This document shows positions 44,529 to 53,044 of a DNA stretch of 64,000 nt, piece by piece. Source of the stretch: JAKAWQ01 sp963745975 (GTDB taxonomy: Bacteria; Pseudomonadota; Alphaproteobacteria; Acetobacterales; Acetobacteraceae); NCBI GenBank assembly GCA_963745975.1, contig CAVUZJ010000002.1:310001-374000 (forward strand), written 5' to 3'. A program made the translations under genes and the position numbers. Under the pieces are notes generated by a model. That model was not told the DNA's origin and did not search any database. It saw nothing but the letters and a program-made list of their open reading frames with translations. Position 1 is the first letter of the stretch. Each line of letters begins with the position of its first letter.

Positions 44529-46067
44529 TCAGTTTCCGTAACTCATGTAACGATCTCCTTCGGCCGTGCCGGAGAGGTCGGCGAGGCCGGCCTCCGTCGC
44601 CAGCAGGTGGCTGAGCGGGCCCGAGCTGGTCGCCATCCGCCAGGAGAGCAGGGCGCGGGTTTCGGCGAGCGCGGCGGCGGCATAATCGGGGGCCTCGGCG
44701 AGGTTCTCGAAGCAGTGCGGATCGCGCGCGAGGTCGAAGAGGAGCGGGGGGAGGGTCGCGAAATGCACCGCCTGGAAGCGGGCCGAGCGCGCCGCCGCGA
44801 AGCCGCATTCGTGGGCGCCGGGCCCGAGCGCTTGGGCGAGGCGCTCAGTCTGGTTGCTCCGGAAATCGCCCTCCCAGTGGGCGGTGCGCCGCCAGGAAGC
44901 GGGCGGCTCGCCGCGGCAGAAGCCGAGTAGCGAGCGCCCGTCGCGGCGCGGCGGCGGCGCGGCGCCGAGCCATTCGAGGATCGTCGGCATGACGTCCACC
45001 GCCTCGGTGAATTCCGCCACGTGCGCGCCGCCGCGCGCACCCGGCACGCGGAGGGTCAGCGGCACCTGCAGGGCTTGCGCGAAATATCCCTCCTTGCCGA
45101 GCAGGCGGTGGTCGCCGAGCATCTCGCCGTGATCGCCGGTCGCGACGACGAGCGTGCGCTCGAGCAGGTCCCATTCCTCGAGGCGGGCGAGGATGCGCCC
45201 GATCGCCGCGTCCACCTCGCTCACCATCCCGTAGTAGGTGGCGCGGAGCGAAGCGCATTCGGCCTCGGTGAGCGTCGCGACCGGGCCTTCCGGGCCGGCC
45301 AAGAAGCGCGTGCGACGCTGATTTTCGAGCAGGGCGGCAAGGAGCGGATGCTGGCGCGCCTCGGCGGCGGCGTCGATCGCCGCGTGGCGCGGCGGCATCG
45401 CGGCAGGCGAATGGAGCGCGTGGAACGGTGCCGGCGCGACGAAGGGCGGATGCGGCGCGATGTAGCAGACATGGGCGAACCAGCGCTCGCGCCGCCGGAC
45501 CGAGAGATAGCGCAGCACGGCGTCGGTAACGAAGGCAGCGCGGCCATGGCGGGCCTCGAACCGCGCCGCGCCGCTCGACCCCGGCCGCAAGGCCTCCTCG
45601 ATGCTTGCGAACCCGTATCCCGCCTCCTCGAGATGGGCGAGCCAGGGTGCCGCGTCCTCGGTGAGGAGGAGCTCGGGCGTAAAGCCCGGCATCACGCCTT
45701 CGTAGGTGAAGAGCGCGGGATCGGCGGGGGGAAGCGAGCGCGGGTCCGCCGTGCTGTCGGTATAGCCGAACAGCGCCGGATCGTAGCCGGCGGCGCGTGC
45801 GCAAGTGGCGAGCGTCGGGATCGCGCGGTCGAGCGGGGTGCCGTTTCGCAGGACGTGGTTGTTGTGCTGATAGAGGCCGGTGAGCAGCGCGGCGCGCGCC
45901 GGCCCGCAGGGCGCGGCCTGCGCGAAGTGATTGCGAAAGAGCGTGCCGTCGCGGGCGAGGCGGTCGAGGTTCGGCGTGCGGATCCGCTGGTTGCCGGCCG
46001 CGCCGAGCGCGTCCGCTCGCCACTGGTCGAGCACGATGAAAAGGACATTGCGCTCGGCAGGGCTCAT
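44529..46067 (-). CDS. Phosphonate monoester hydrolase / phosphodiesterase (PMH-type, formylglycine-dependent)
   Basis: A 512-residue alkaline-phosphatase-superfamily enzyme. NVLFIVLDQWRADAL carries the first metal Asp (D14). The nucleophile motif APCGPARAALLTGLY has Cys54, a C-x-P-x-R context that requires FGE modification, as in the rhizobial PMH. GYDPALFGYTDSTADPR, APHPPFV, and TGDHGEMLGDHRLLGKEGYF match that family closely; the C-terminal RDPHCFENLAEAPDY is also typical. It cleaves phosphonate monoesters and phosphodiesters. There is no signal peptide. It is divergent from phosphonoacetate hydrolase by 122 bp, which supports a phosphonate substrate. A choline-sulfatase role is less likely. 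Confidence 0.88.
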   Translation of the reverse strand: MSPAERNVLFIVLDQWRADALGAAGNQRIRTPNLDRLARDGTLFRNHFAQAAPCGPARAALLTGLYQHNNHVLRNGTPLDRAIPTLATCARAAGYDPALFGYTDSTADPRSLPPADPALFTYEGVMPGFTPELLLTEDAAPWLAHLEEAGYGFASIEEALRPGSSGAARFEARHGRAAFVTDAVLRYLSVRRRERWFAHVCYIAPHPPFVAPAPFHALHSPAAMPPRHAAIDAAAEARQHPLLAALLENQRRTRFLAGPEGPVATLTEAECASLRATYYGMVSEVDAAIGRILARLEEWDLLERTLVVATGDHGEMLGDHRLLGKEGYFAQALQVPLTLRVPGARGGAHVAEFTEAVDVMPTILEWLGAAPPPRRDGRSLLGFCRGEPPASWRRTAHWEGDFRSNQTERLAQALGPGAHECGFAAARSARFQAVHFATLPPLLFDLARDPHCFENLAEAPDYAAAALAETRALLSWRMATSSGPLSHLLATEAGLADLSGTAEGDRYMSYGN

Positions 46068-46189
46068 CGCTGCGCGTCTCCGGCGGCGGCGGCGGCCGCG
46101 CTCGCCCCATCATTGCGGGCAGTGGAGCGGCGAAGCAATCTCGCCCCGCCATCTGGTGACGGGCAGGAGCCCAAGGGCAGGAGTAGGTT

Positions 46190-47443
46190 ATGGACGCACC
46201 GCCCGGCGGGGCACGCGAGGTCACGGTGAACGGGCGCCGCTACCGGTTCCCGCGCGAGGCCACCGTCGTCGTCTGCCTCGACGGGTCGGAGCCCGGCTAT
46301 ATCGAGGCGGCGATCGCCCGCGGGCTCGCGCCCAACTTCGCCCGGCTGATGCGGACCGGCGCCAGCCTGACCGCGCTCTCGGCGATCCCGAGCTTCACCA
46401 ATCCGAACAATATTTCGATCATCACCGGCGCGCCGCCGGCAATCCACGGCATCGCCGGCAACTATTTCTTCGACGCCGCGAGCGGTCAGGAAGTGATGAT
46501 GAACGATCCCCGCTTCCTGCGCGCCGGGACGATCCTGGCGGCTTTCCACGAGGAGGGCGCGCGGGTCGCGGTGGTGACCGCCAAGGACAAGCTCCGCACC
46601 CTGCTCGGGGCGGGGCTCACGATGAGCACCGGCCGCGCGATCGCCTTCTCCGCCGAGCGCGCCGAGCAGGCGACGATCGCGGAGAACGGGATCGGCGAAG
46701 TGCTGGATTTCGTCGGGCTCCCGCTCCCGGACGTCTATTCGCCGGCGCTCTCCGAGTTCGTCTTCGCCGCCGGGGTGCGGCTCGTCGAGCGCTTCCGCCC
46801 CGACCTGATGTACCTCTCCACCACCGACTATGTGCAGCACAAGGCAGCGCCCGACAGCGATCTCGCCAACGCGTTCTACGCGATGATCGACCGCTATGTG
46901 GGCGAGCTCGACGCACAAGGCGTGGTGCTCGCGCTCACCGCCGATCACGGAATGAACGACAAGCATCTCCCGGATGGCTCGCCCGACGTGCTCTATCTGC
47001 AGGAGTGGTTCGATGCGCGGCTCGGCGCTGCTGCCGCGCGCGTGATCCTGCCGATCACCGACCCCTACGTGCTGCATCACGGCGCGCTCGGCTCCTTCGC
47101 GACCGTCTACCTGCCGGCAGGCGCGGACGAGGCGGGGCTGATCGCCGAGCTTGCCGCGACCGAGGGGGTGAGCCTCGCGCTCTCGCGGGCCGAGGCCTGC
47201 CGGCGGTTCGAGCTGCCGCCCGACCGGGTCGGCGACATCGTCGTGCTCTCCGGGCGGCGCAAGGTGCTCGGCACCAGCGCCGCACGGCATGATCTCTCCG
47301 CGCTCGATGCGGCGCTCCGCTCGCACGGCGGGCTCGAGGAGCAGAGGGTCCCGATGATCCTCAACCGCCCCGTGAGCATTCCCGCCGGGCGCGACCTGCG
47401 CAACTTCGACGTCTTCGACGTGGCCCTGAACCTGGTGGCCTGA
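46190..47443 (+). CDS. phnA: Phosphonoacetate hydrolase
   Basis: A 417-residue zinc hydrolase of the alkaline-phosphatase superfamily (nucleotide-pyrophosphatase-like), splitting phosphonoacetate to acetate and phosphate. VVCLDGSEPGYIEAAI supplies the first metal Asp, SAIPSFTNPNNISI holds the Thr nucleophile, YLSTTDYVQHKAAP and LTADHGMNDKH supply the remaining metal ligands, and YVLHHGALGSF binds substrate. It begins the operon phnA-phnS-phnT-phnU-phnV. The upstream gap to the divergent PMH gene (122 bp) is the control region for both. Confidence 0.93.
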   Translation: MDAPPGGAREVTVNGRRYRFPREATVVVCLDGSEPGYIEAAIARGLAPNFARLMRTGASLTALSAIPSFTNPNNISIITGAPPAIHGIAGNYFFDAASGQEVMMNDPRFLRAGTILAAFHEEGARVAVVTAKDKLRTLLGAGLTMSTGRAIAFSAERAEQATIAENGIGEVLDFVGLPLPDVYSPALSEFVFAAGVRLVERFRPDLMYLSTTDYVQHKAAPDSDLANAFYAMIDRYVGELDAQGVVLALTADHGMNDKHLPDGSPDVLYLQEWFDARLGAAAARVILPITDPYVLHHGALGSFATVYLPAGADEAGLIAELAATEGVSLALSRAEACRRFELPPDRVGDIVVLSGRRKVLGTSAARHDLSALDAALRSHGGLEEQRVPMILNRPVSIPAGRDLRNFDVFDVALNLVA

Positions 47444-47563
47444 CACCGCCCCGGGGGCGGCGCATCGTTTTTTAGCCGAAATGTCATCGTTTGGCGGCAT
47501 TGGGACTCCGGCCCCCGGCGGCAAGGAGGGCGCGTCCGCACCATTCGCCGAAAAGGGGGAGAC

Positions 47564-48604
47564 ATGAGGCACATGCGCGCGCCAGTTTTGATCACCGCAG
47601 GCCTCGTGCTGGCAGGGCTGGCCGGCGGGCCGGCATGGGCGCAATCGGGTGTTGTTACGATCTACAGCGCCGATGGGCTGCATGACGGCTCGCCCAACTG
47701 GTACCAGACCGAGTTCGACGCCTTCACCAAGGCGACCGGGATCCGCGTGCAGTATGTCGAGGCGGGCTCGGCGGTCGTGGTGGACCGCGTCGAGCGCGAG
47801 AAGGCGAACCCGCAGGCGGACGTGCTGGTAACGCTCCCACCCTTCATCCAGAAGGCTGAAGCGGACGGGCTGCTCGCGCCCTACGTGCCGGCGGCGGCGG
47901 CGGAGATCGCGGCACGGGACAAGGATCCCGACGGCCGCTACTACGCGGTGGTCGGCAACTATGCCGACTGGATCTACAACGCGGCGATTCTGAAATCCCC
48001 GCCGGCGACCTTCCAGGGCCTGCTAGCGGCGAGCTTCAAGAACAAGGTGCAGTATTCGACGCCGGGCCAGGCTGGCGACGGCACTGCGGTGATGCTGAAC
48101 GTGTTCCAGGCCTTTGGCGGGCCAACGCAGGGTTTCGCCTATCTCAAGAGCTTGCAGGTCAACAATCTCGGGCCCTCGTCCTCGACCGGCAGGCTCACGG
48201 CGCTCGTCAACAAGGGCGAGATCTGGGTCGCGAACGGCGATATGCAGATGAATCTCGCGCAGATGCGGGACAATCCGAATGTCCGCATCTTCTGGCCGGC
48301 CGGGCCGGACGGCAAGCGGCTCACCTTTTCGCTGCCTTACGATATCGCGCTCGTGCATGGCGCGCCGCACGCGGAGAACGGGCGGAAGCTGATCGATTTC
48401 CTGCTCTCGAAGGAGGCGCAGTCCCAGGTTGCGGGCATCGCCATGGGAATCCCGGTGCGCGCGGACGTGCAGCCTTCGGGCGAGACCTACGCGACCATGC
48501 AGGACCTGCTGAAAGGCGTGGAGATCTGGTCACCCGACTGGGCAAGCCTGCTCAAGAATCTTCAGCCCTACGTCTCGGAGTGGCACCAGCAGACCGGGAG
48601 CTAG
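47564..48604 (+). CDS. phnS: 2-Aminoethylphosphonate ABC transporter substrate-binding protein
   Basis: A 346-residue periplasmic protein of the iron/putrescine/AEP-binding class. The signal peptide ends near PAWAQ. VVTIYSADGLHDGSPNWYQTE, YVEAGSAVVVDRVERE, NPQADVLVTLPPFIQKAEADG and SSSTGRLTALVNKGEIWVANGD are typical of PhnS. It is encoded 120 bp after phnA and before the PhnT-type ATPase. AEP is the usual ligand of this cluster type; related phosphonates are possible. Confidence 0.93.
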   Translation: MRHMRAPVLITAGLVLAGLAGGPAWAQSGVVTIYSADGLHDGSPNWYQTEFDAFTKATGIRVQYVEAGSAVVVDRVEREKANPQADVLVTLPPFIQKAEADGLLAPYVPAAAAEIAARDKDPDGRYYAVVGNYADWIYNAAILKSPPATFQGLLAASFKNKVQYSTPGQAGDGTAVMLNVFQAFGGPTQGFAYLKSLQVNNLGPSSSTGRLTALVNKGEIWVANGDMQMNLAQMRDNPNVRIFWPAGPDGKRLTFSLPYDIALVHGAPHAENGRKLIDFLLSKEAQSQVAGIAMGIPVRADVQPSGETYATMQDLLKGVEIWSPDWASLLKNLQPYVSEWHQQTGS

Positions 48605-48705
48605 AGCGTGATCGCCGGAGGTTGCTTAACCGGAGGCGTGAATCACGCGATCCAACAAAGCTCTGAAGCGGGATGGGTGCGCGCGAGCGAACCCGTTCCG
48701 CTTTA
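48603..48705. repeat. Intergenic two-stem palindromic repeat between phnS and phnT
   Basis: GCGTGAT at 48606-48612 pairs with ATCACGC at 48642-48648, enclosing two direct copies of CCGGAGG. A second stem, 48665-48704, pairs GAAGCGG-A-GGGT with ACCCGTTCCGCTTTA imperfectly. The arrangement resembles known intergenic repeats of alphaproteobacteria. An ATG at 48673 lies inside it, which argues for the later phnT start. Confidence 0.55.
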
Positions 48706-49893
48706 ATGAGCGAGGCCACCGCGGCCGCTGCGTCCGCCGATGGTCCGGATGAGGCTTCGGCCGCCGCCTCCGCCGCCCTCGCCGCGGCCCCCGCCACCGC
48801 CGCGGGGCGGGATGCGGGCGGCATCGGTTTCGAAGGAGTAACGGTCTCCTACAAGGGAAGCGTCGTGCTTGCCGACTTCACGCTCGCCGTGCGGCCCGGC
48901 GAAATCATGGCGCTGATCGGGCCGTCCGGCTCCGGCAAGACGACGGCGCTCCGCGCGATCGCGGGCTTCGTGCGCCCCGCCGCCGGGCGGCTCCGCGTGG
49001 GCGGCCGCGACGTGACCGACCTTCCGCCGCGTGCGCGCGGGATCGGCATCGTGGTGCAAAACTACGCGCTCTTTCCCCACATGCGGGTCGCGGAGAATGT
49101 CGCCTTCGGGCTGCGCGCGCGGCACGCGCCCGAGCAATTGGTGCGCTCCGAGGTCGAGTCCACGCTCGCCATGGTCGGCATGAGCGCGTTCGCCGCGCGC
49201 TATCCGCGCGAGCTGTCCGGCGGGCAGCAGCAGCGCGTCGCGATCGCGCGCGCGCTCGCCGTGCGGCCTGACGTGTTGCTGCTCGACGAGCCGCTCTCTG
49301 CCCTGGACGCGCAGATCCGCCAGGCCATGCTCGAGGAGCTCGCGCGGCTGCACCGGAACCTGCCCGCGCTCACCGTGCTCTACGTGACGCACGACCAGAC
49401 GGAGGCGCTGACGCTCGCCGACCGGATCGCGATCCTGCGCGACGGCAGGCTCATGGCACTCGGCCCCTCGCGCGCGCTCTACCGGCGGCCGCCCAATCGT
49501 TTCGCCGCCGAGTTCCTCGGCCGGGCGAACCTTCTCCCGGTCGTCGTGGAAACGCCGGATGCGGGAAGCGGTCTTGCCGAGGTGCGCTTCGGGGCCACAA
49601 GGCTCCGCGCGTGCGGCCACGCCGGCATCGCGGCGGGAAAGCGGTGCCTGCTCTGCATCCGCCCGCACGACCTGGCACTCGCGGCAAGCGAGCCGGACGC
49701 GAACGTGCTCACCGGCTCCGTCCGCGAGGTGCGATGGAAGGGCGAGCTGCACGATCTGACGCTCGAGGTCGAGGGAGAGACGCTCCGGCTGACATCGGTC
49801 GCGCTGCGCGCGCCGCCGCAGCCGGGGGTCACAGTTTGCGTCCATTTCTCCCCCGACGACGCGACGCTCATTCCCGACGCCGACCATGGCTGA
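48706..49893 (+). CDS. phnT: 2-Aminoethylphosphonate ABC transporter ATP-binding protein
   Basis: A 395-residue ATPase of the spermidine/Fe/AEP class. An Ala-rich leader (about 30 residues) precedes the NBD. Walker A is GPSGSGKT, the Q-loop lies in IVVQNYALFPHMRV, the signature is LSGGQQQR, and Walker B is VLLLDEPLSALD with a switch His in YVTHDQTEAL. A C-terminal TOBE-like domain (LCIRPHDLALAASEPDANVL) is present. ATG 48706 is chosen since the earlier in-frame ATG 48673 lies within the repeat. It overlaps phnU by 8 bp. Confidence 0.93.
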   Translation: MSEATAAAASADGPDEASAAASAALAAAPATAAGRDAGGIGFEGVTVSYKGSVVLADFTLAVRPGEIMALIGPSGSGKTTALRAIAGFVRPAAGRLRVGGRDVTDLPPRARGIGIVVQNYALFPHMRVAENVAFGLRARHAPEQLVRSEVESTLAMVGMSAFAARYPRELSGGQQQRVAIARALAVRPDVLLLDEPLSALDAQIRQAMLEELARLHRNLPALTVLYVTHDQTEALTLADRIAILRDGRLMALGPSRALYRRPPNRFAAEFLGRANLLPVVVETPDAGSGLAEVRFGATRLRACGHAGIAAGKRCLLCIRPHDLALAASEPDANVLTGSVREVRWKGELHDLTLEVEGETLRLTSVALRAPPQPGVTVCVHFSPDDATLIPDADHG

Positions 49894-50761
49894 GCTGGCC
49901 CTCGCAGACCGGCCGCTCCATCGCGCCGCGGCGCCCGGGCTCGCGCTGGCGCCACCGCTCGCCGTGCTCGGATTTCTTTTTTTCTATCCACTGGCGCTCA
50001 TCCTCGCCCAATCGCTCGCCACCGGCAAAGGCGCGGGGCCCTTCGCCAACTACGGAGCGGCGCTCGGCACTTCGCTCTTCCGCAATGCGCTCTCGCACAC
50101 GATCGCCATCACGCTTGCCGCGAGCTCGGGCTGCCTCGCGCTCGGCTTCACGCTCTCGGTGGTCATCGCCTTCGTCCCCTTCCCGGGCGCACGGATCCTC
50201 GGCCGCGCCATCGACACCTTCATCGCGCTGCCGACCTTCCTCGTGGCACTCGCCTTCACCTTCATCTACGGCTCGGCGGGACTGCTGAACGGGGCGGCGA
50301 CGAAGCTCTTCGGCTTGGCGCTGCCGCCGATCGATTTCCTCTACTCCGCGTGGGGCGTCATCCTCGCCGAGGTCACGGTCTATACGCCGTTCGTGATGCG
50401 GCCGCTGCTGGCCGCCTTCTCGCTGATCGACCAGGCCGAGATCGAGGCCGCGAGCATCCTCGGCGCCGGCTGGTTCCGCATCCTCCGCCAGATCATCGCC
50501 CCCGCGGCGCTGCCGGCGCTGATGGCCGGCGGCAGCCTCTGCCTCCTGCTCACGACCAATGAATTCGGCATCGTCCTCTTCATCGGCGCCAAGGGCGTAG
50601 AAACGCTGCCGCTCCTCATCTACGACAAGGCCATCCAGGAGTTCGACTACGCCGGCGCCTGTGTGCTCGGCGCGGTCAATATCGCGCTCTCGCTCAGCCT
50701 CTTCGCCCTCTATCGCGGCACGCTCGCCTGGCTCGGAAAAACCCGTGCTGGTCTGGTCTAG
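49886..50761 (+). CDS. phnU: 2-Aminoethylphosphonate ABC transporter permease
   Basis: A 291-residue inner-membrane permease of the binding-protein-dependent type, about six helices. The EAA-type loop is EIEAASILGAGWFRILRQIIAPAAL, contacting the ATPase. FYPLALILAQSLATGKGAGPF at the start and VETLPLLIYDKAIQEFDYAGA near the end match PhnU. It starts inside phnT and is overlapped by phnV. Confidence 0.94.
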   Translation: MAELALADRPLHRAAAPGLALAPPLAVLGFLFFYPLALILAQSLATGKGAGPFANYGAALGTSLFRNALSHTIAITLAASSGCLALGFTLSVVIAFVPFPGARILGRAIDTFIALPTFLVALAFTFIYGSAGLLNGAATKLFGLALPPIDFLYSAWGVILAEVTVYTPFVMRPLLAAFSLIDQAEIEAASILGAGWFRILRQIIAPAALPALMAGGSLCLLLTTNEFGIVLFIGAKGVETLPLLIYDKAIQEFDYAGACVLGAVNIALSLSLFALYRGTLAWLGKTRAGLV

Positions 50762-51542
50762 ATCGGGCCGGGCAACCGCTTGGCTGCTCTTCGGCGTCCT
50801 CGCCGGCGTGGTCTACGGCCTGCCGGCCGCGGTCATCCTCCTCGCGAGCCTGGCCGGCCAGTGGAACGGCGTCCTGCCGTCCAATCTCACGCTCGCGCAC
50901 TACGCCGCCGCCGTCTCGGGCAGCTCGGGCGCGGCGCTCCGCACGAGCCTGGTGACCGGCGCCGTCGCCAGCCTCCTCGCCCTCCTGAACGGCACCACCG
51001 CCGCACTCGCGCTCCGCCGCCTGCGCGGCCTGCCGCGCCGCGCGCTCGATGCAATCTTCTTCCTTCCGAGCGCAATGCCCTCGGTCTCGATCGGGCTCGG
51101 GCTGCTGGTGGCGTTCAGCCGGCCGCCGATCCTGCTCAACGGCACGATAGCCATCGTCCTCGCGGCGCACTTCGTCCTGATCTCCGCTTTCACCTTCGGC
51201 AGCATCTCGGCCGGGCTCGCACGCATCCCGCCGGACTACGAGCAGGTGGCCGAAAGCCTCGGCGCGCACCCCGCCTACCTGCTGAGGCGGGTCACGCTGC
51301 CGCTCGTGCTGCCCTACCTGCTCGCCGCCTTGAGCCTGAGCTTCGCCCTCTCGATGGGCGAGCTGGGCGCAACCGTCATGGTCTACCCGCCGGGGTGGGT
51401 GACGCTCCCGGTGCAGATCTTCGGGCTCAGCGACCGCGGCGACGTGTTTGCCGCCGCTTCGCTCACCGTGCTGCTCGCAGCCAGCACGCTCGCCGCTTTG
51501 GCCGCGCTCTCGCTCGTGCCTTTGCGGAGCGCGGCTCGATAA
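50745..51542 (+). CDS. phnV: 2-Aminoethylphosphonate ABC transporter permease (second)
   Basis: A 265-residue permease. GTG 50745 overlaps the end of phnU by 17 bp, suggesting translational coupling. The EAA-type loop is QVAESLGAHPAYLLRRVTLPLVLPYL; SMGELGATVMVYPPGWVTLPVQIF is a family segment. With PhnU it forms a heterodimeric channel. The stop codon is part of a hairpin (51541-51569) that also covers the convergent stop of the next gene. Confidence 0.93.
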   Translation: MLVWSRSGRATAWLLFGVLAGVVYGLPAAVILLASLAGQWNGVLPSNLTLAHYAAAVSGSSGAALRTSLVTGAVASLLALLNGTTAALALRRLRGLPRRALDAIFFLPSAMPSVSIGLGLLVAFSRPPILLNGTIAIVLAAHFVLISAFTFGSISAGLARIPPDYEQVAESLGAHPAYLLRRVTLPLVLPYLLAALSLSFALSMGELGATVMVYPPGWVTLPVQIFGLSDRGDVFAAASLTVLLAASTLAALAALSLVPLRSAAR

Positions 51543-51569
51543 GGCCAGGGGGCAGAGCCCCCTTGCCTT
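51541..51569. terminator. Bidirectional hairpin between phnV and the PbfA-like gene
   Basis: AAGGCCAGGGGGC at 51541-51553 pairs with GCCCCCTTGCCTT at 51557-51569 (12 of 13) around a 3-base loop. The phnV stop and the stop of the minus-strand gene each overlap an end. It resembles the GGCCAGGGGC-type arms at 38305 and 38587. Confidence 0.65.
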
Positions 51570-52929
51570 ACGCGGCGATCGCCTCCTCGATGATCGTGAG
51601 TGCGCGCAGCATGTCCGTCTCCGTGGTGATGAGCGGCGGGGTGAGGGTGAGCACGTTGCCCATGGTGGTCTTGAAGGAGAGGCCGGCGTCGAGGGCGCGG
51701 TAGAGCACCGTTTCGGCGAGGGCGGGGTCGGGCTCCTTTTCGGTTCGGCTGAGCACCAGTTCGATGCCGAGGAGGAGGCCGCGGCCGCGCACGTCGCCGA
51801 TGGCGGGCAGGCGGCGTTTCATCTCCGTCATGCGTTCGAGCGCGATCCCGCCCAGTCGCGCGGCGTGGGCGACGAGGTTTTCGTCCTCGATGATCTCGAT
51901 CGTGGTGAGCGCGGCGCGTGCGGTGATGGGATTCTTCTCGTGCGTGTAGTGGCCGAACGCCCATTCGGCGCCGACGTCGAGATCGGGCCGCGCGATCACC
52001 GCGGCAATTGGGAGCATGCCCCCGCCGAGCGCCTTGCCGAGCACGAGGATGTCCGGCACCACGCCCTCGTGCTCGCAGGCGAACATTCGTCCGGTCTTGC
52101 CGAGGCCGGTCGGGATCTCGTCGAAGACGAGGAGCGCGCCGTGGCGGTCGCAGGCTTCGCGCACGGCCCGCCAGTAGCCGGGCGGCGGGAGGTAGGGCAC
52201 CGCGCGCGCGGGCTCGGCGATGACGGCGGCGACGTCGCCCTCGCGGGCGAGCACGTAGTCCACCATGTCAGCGCAAGCGGTGCGGCAGTGGGCGAGAAAT
52301 GGGGCTCCGTCCTCGTCCACGTCGTGGCCGTAGGGGCAGCGGTAGCAGGCGAAGGGGGCGACGTGCTGGGCCCCCGCGACCAGGGGCGCGGCCGGGCCGG
52401 CGCGGAAGAGTGCTTCGCCCGAGAGGCTGGCCGCGCCGACGCCGGCGCCGTGGAAGGAGTCCCAGAACGAAAGGGTCTTGAAGCGGCCGGTGGCGGCGCG
52501 CGCGATCTTCACCGCGACCTCCACCGCGTCCGAGCCGCCGGTGGTGAGGAGGACCTTGGAGAGGTTTCCCGGGGCGATTATGGCGAGCTTTTCGGCGAGC
52601 GCGACCGCCGGCTCGCAGGCGTAGCGGCGCGGGGCGAAGGAGAGCGCCTCCATCTGCTGGGCGATCGCCTGCTTGAGGCGCGGGTGGCCGTAGCCGATGT
52701 GATGGACGTTGTTGCCGTGGAAATCCATGAAGCGGCGGCCGGCCGTGTCCTCGATCCAGATCCCCTCGGCGCGGGCGATCGCGTTGAGGCAGGGGGTGGA
52801 GACGGACTGGTGGAGGAAGGCGCGCGAATCGCGGGCAAGCAGCGCCTGGGCCGCCGGATCGAGCGCGCGGGCCTGCCAGGCGGCACGGCTTCCGGTGAGG
52901 TTGGTATCGCCTTCGGATTCCATGCCCAT
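51568..52929 (-). CDS. pbfA: Class-III aminotransferase-fold enzyme, probable (R)-1-hydroxy-2-aminoethylphosphonate ammonia-lyase
   Basis: A 453-residue fold-type I PLP protein. The PLP lysine is in ILVLGKALGGGMLP and the cofactor-binding Asp in LLVFDEIPTGLGKTGRM; GGSDAVEVAVKIAR and FWDSFHGAGVGAASL are family segments. It carries the CYRCPYGHD insertion. PbfA proteins release ammonia from hydroxy-AEP to give phosphonoacetaldehyde, and they are typically encoded beside AEP importers and PhnA or PhnX, as here. The name therefore rests on context and family style; a transaminase using AEP is the alternative. GAGGGG precedes ATG 52929. Confidence 0.72.
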   Translation of the reverse strand: MGMESEGDTNLTGSRAAWQARALDPAAQALLARDSRAFLHQSVSTPCLNAIARAEGIWIEDTAGRRFMDFHGNNVHHIGYGHPRLKQAIAQQMEALSFAPRRYACEPAVALAEKLAIIAPGNLSKVLLTTGGSDAVEVAVKIARAATGRFKTLSFWDSFHGAGVGAASLSGEALFRAGPAAPLVAGAQHVAPFACYRCPYGHDVDEDGAPFLAHCRTACADMVDYVLAREGDVAAVIAEPARAVPYLPPPGYWRAVREACDRHGALLVFDEIPTGLGKTGRMFACEHEGVVPDILVLGKALGGGMLPIAAVIARPDLDVGAEWAFGHYTHEKNPITARAALTTIEIIEDENLVAHAARLGGIALERMTEMKRRLPAIGDVRGRGLLLGIELVLSRTEKEPDPALAETVLYRALDAGLSFKTTMGNVLTLTPPLITTETDMLRALTIIEEAIAA

Positions 52930-53044
52930 CAAGCCCCTCTTCGCCGGTCCGGGACGGATCATGCCGGCCCTTGCCTTGGCCTTCCATCCGATGCTCAGTT
53001 GGGGAGGAATGAGGCGGCTCGGTGCGGGAGTGGAAGGAGAGGCG

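Noticed and set aside
48673..48705. Upstream ATG of the phnT-type gene
   Set aside because: It lies inside an intergenic repeat and adds only a non-family leader; the next ATG at 48706 is preferred.
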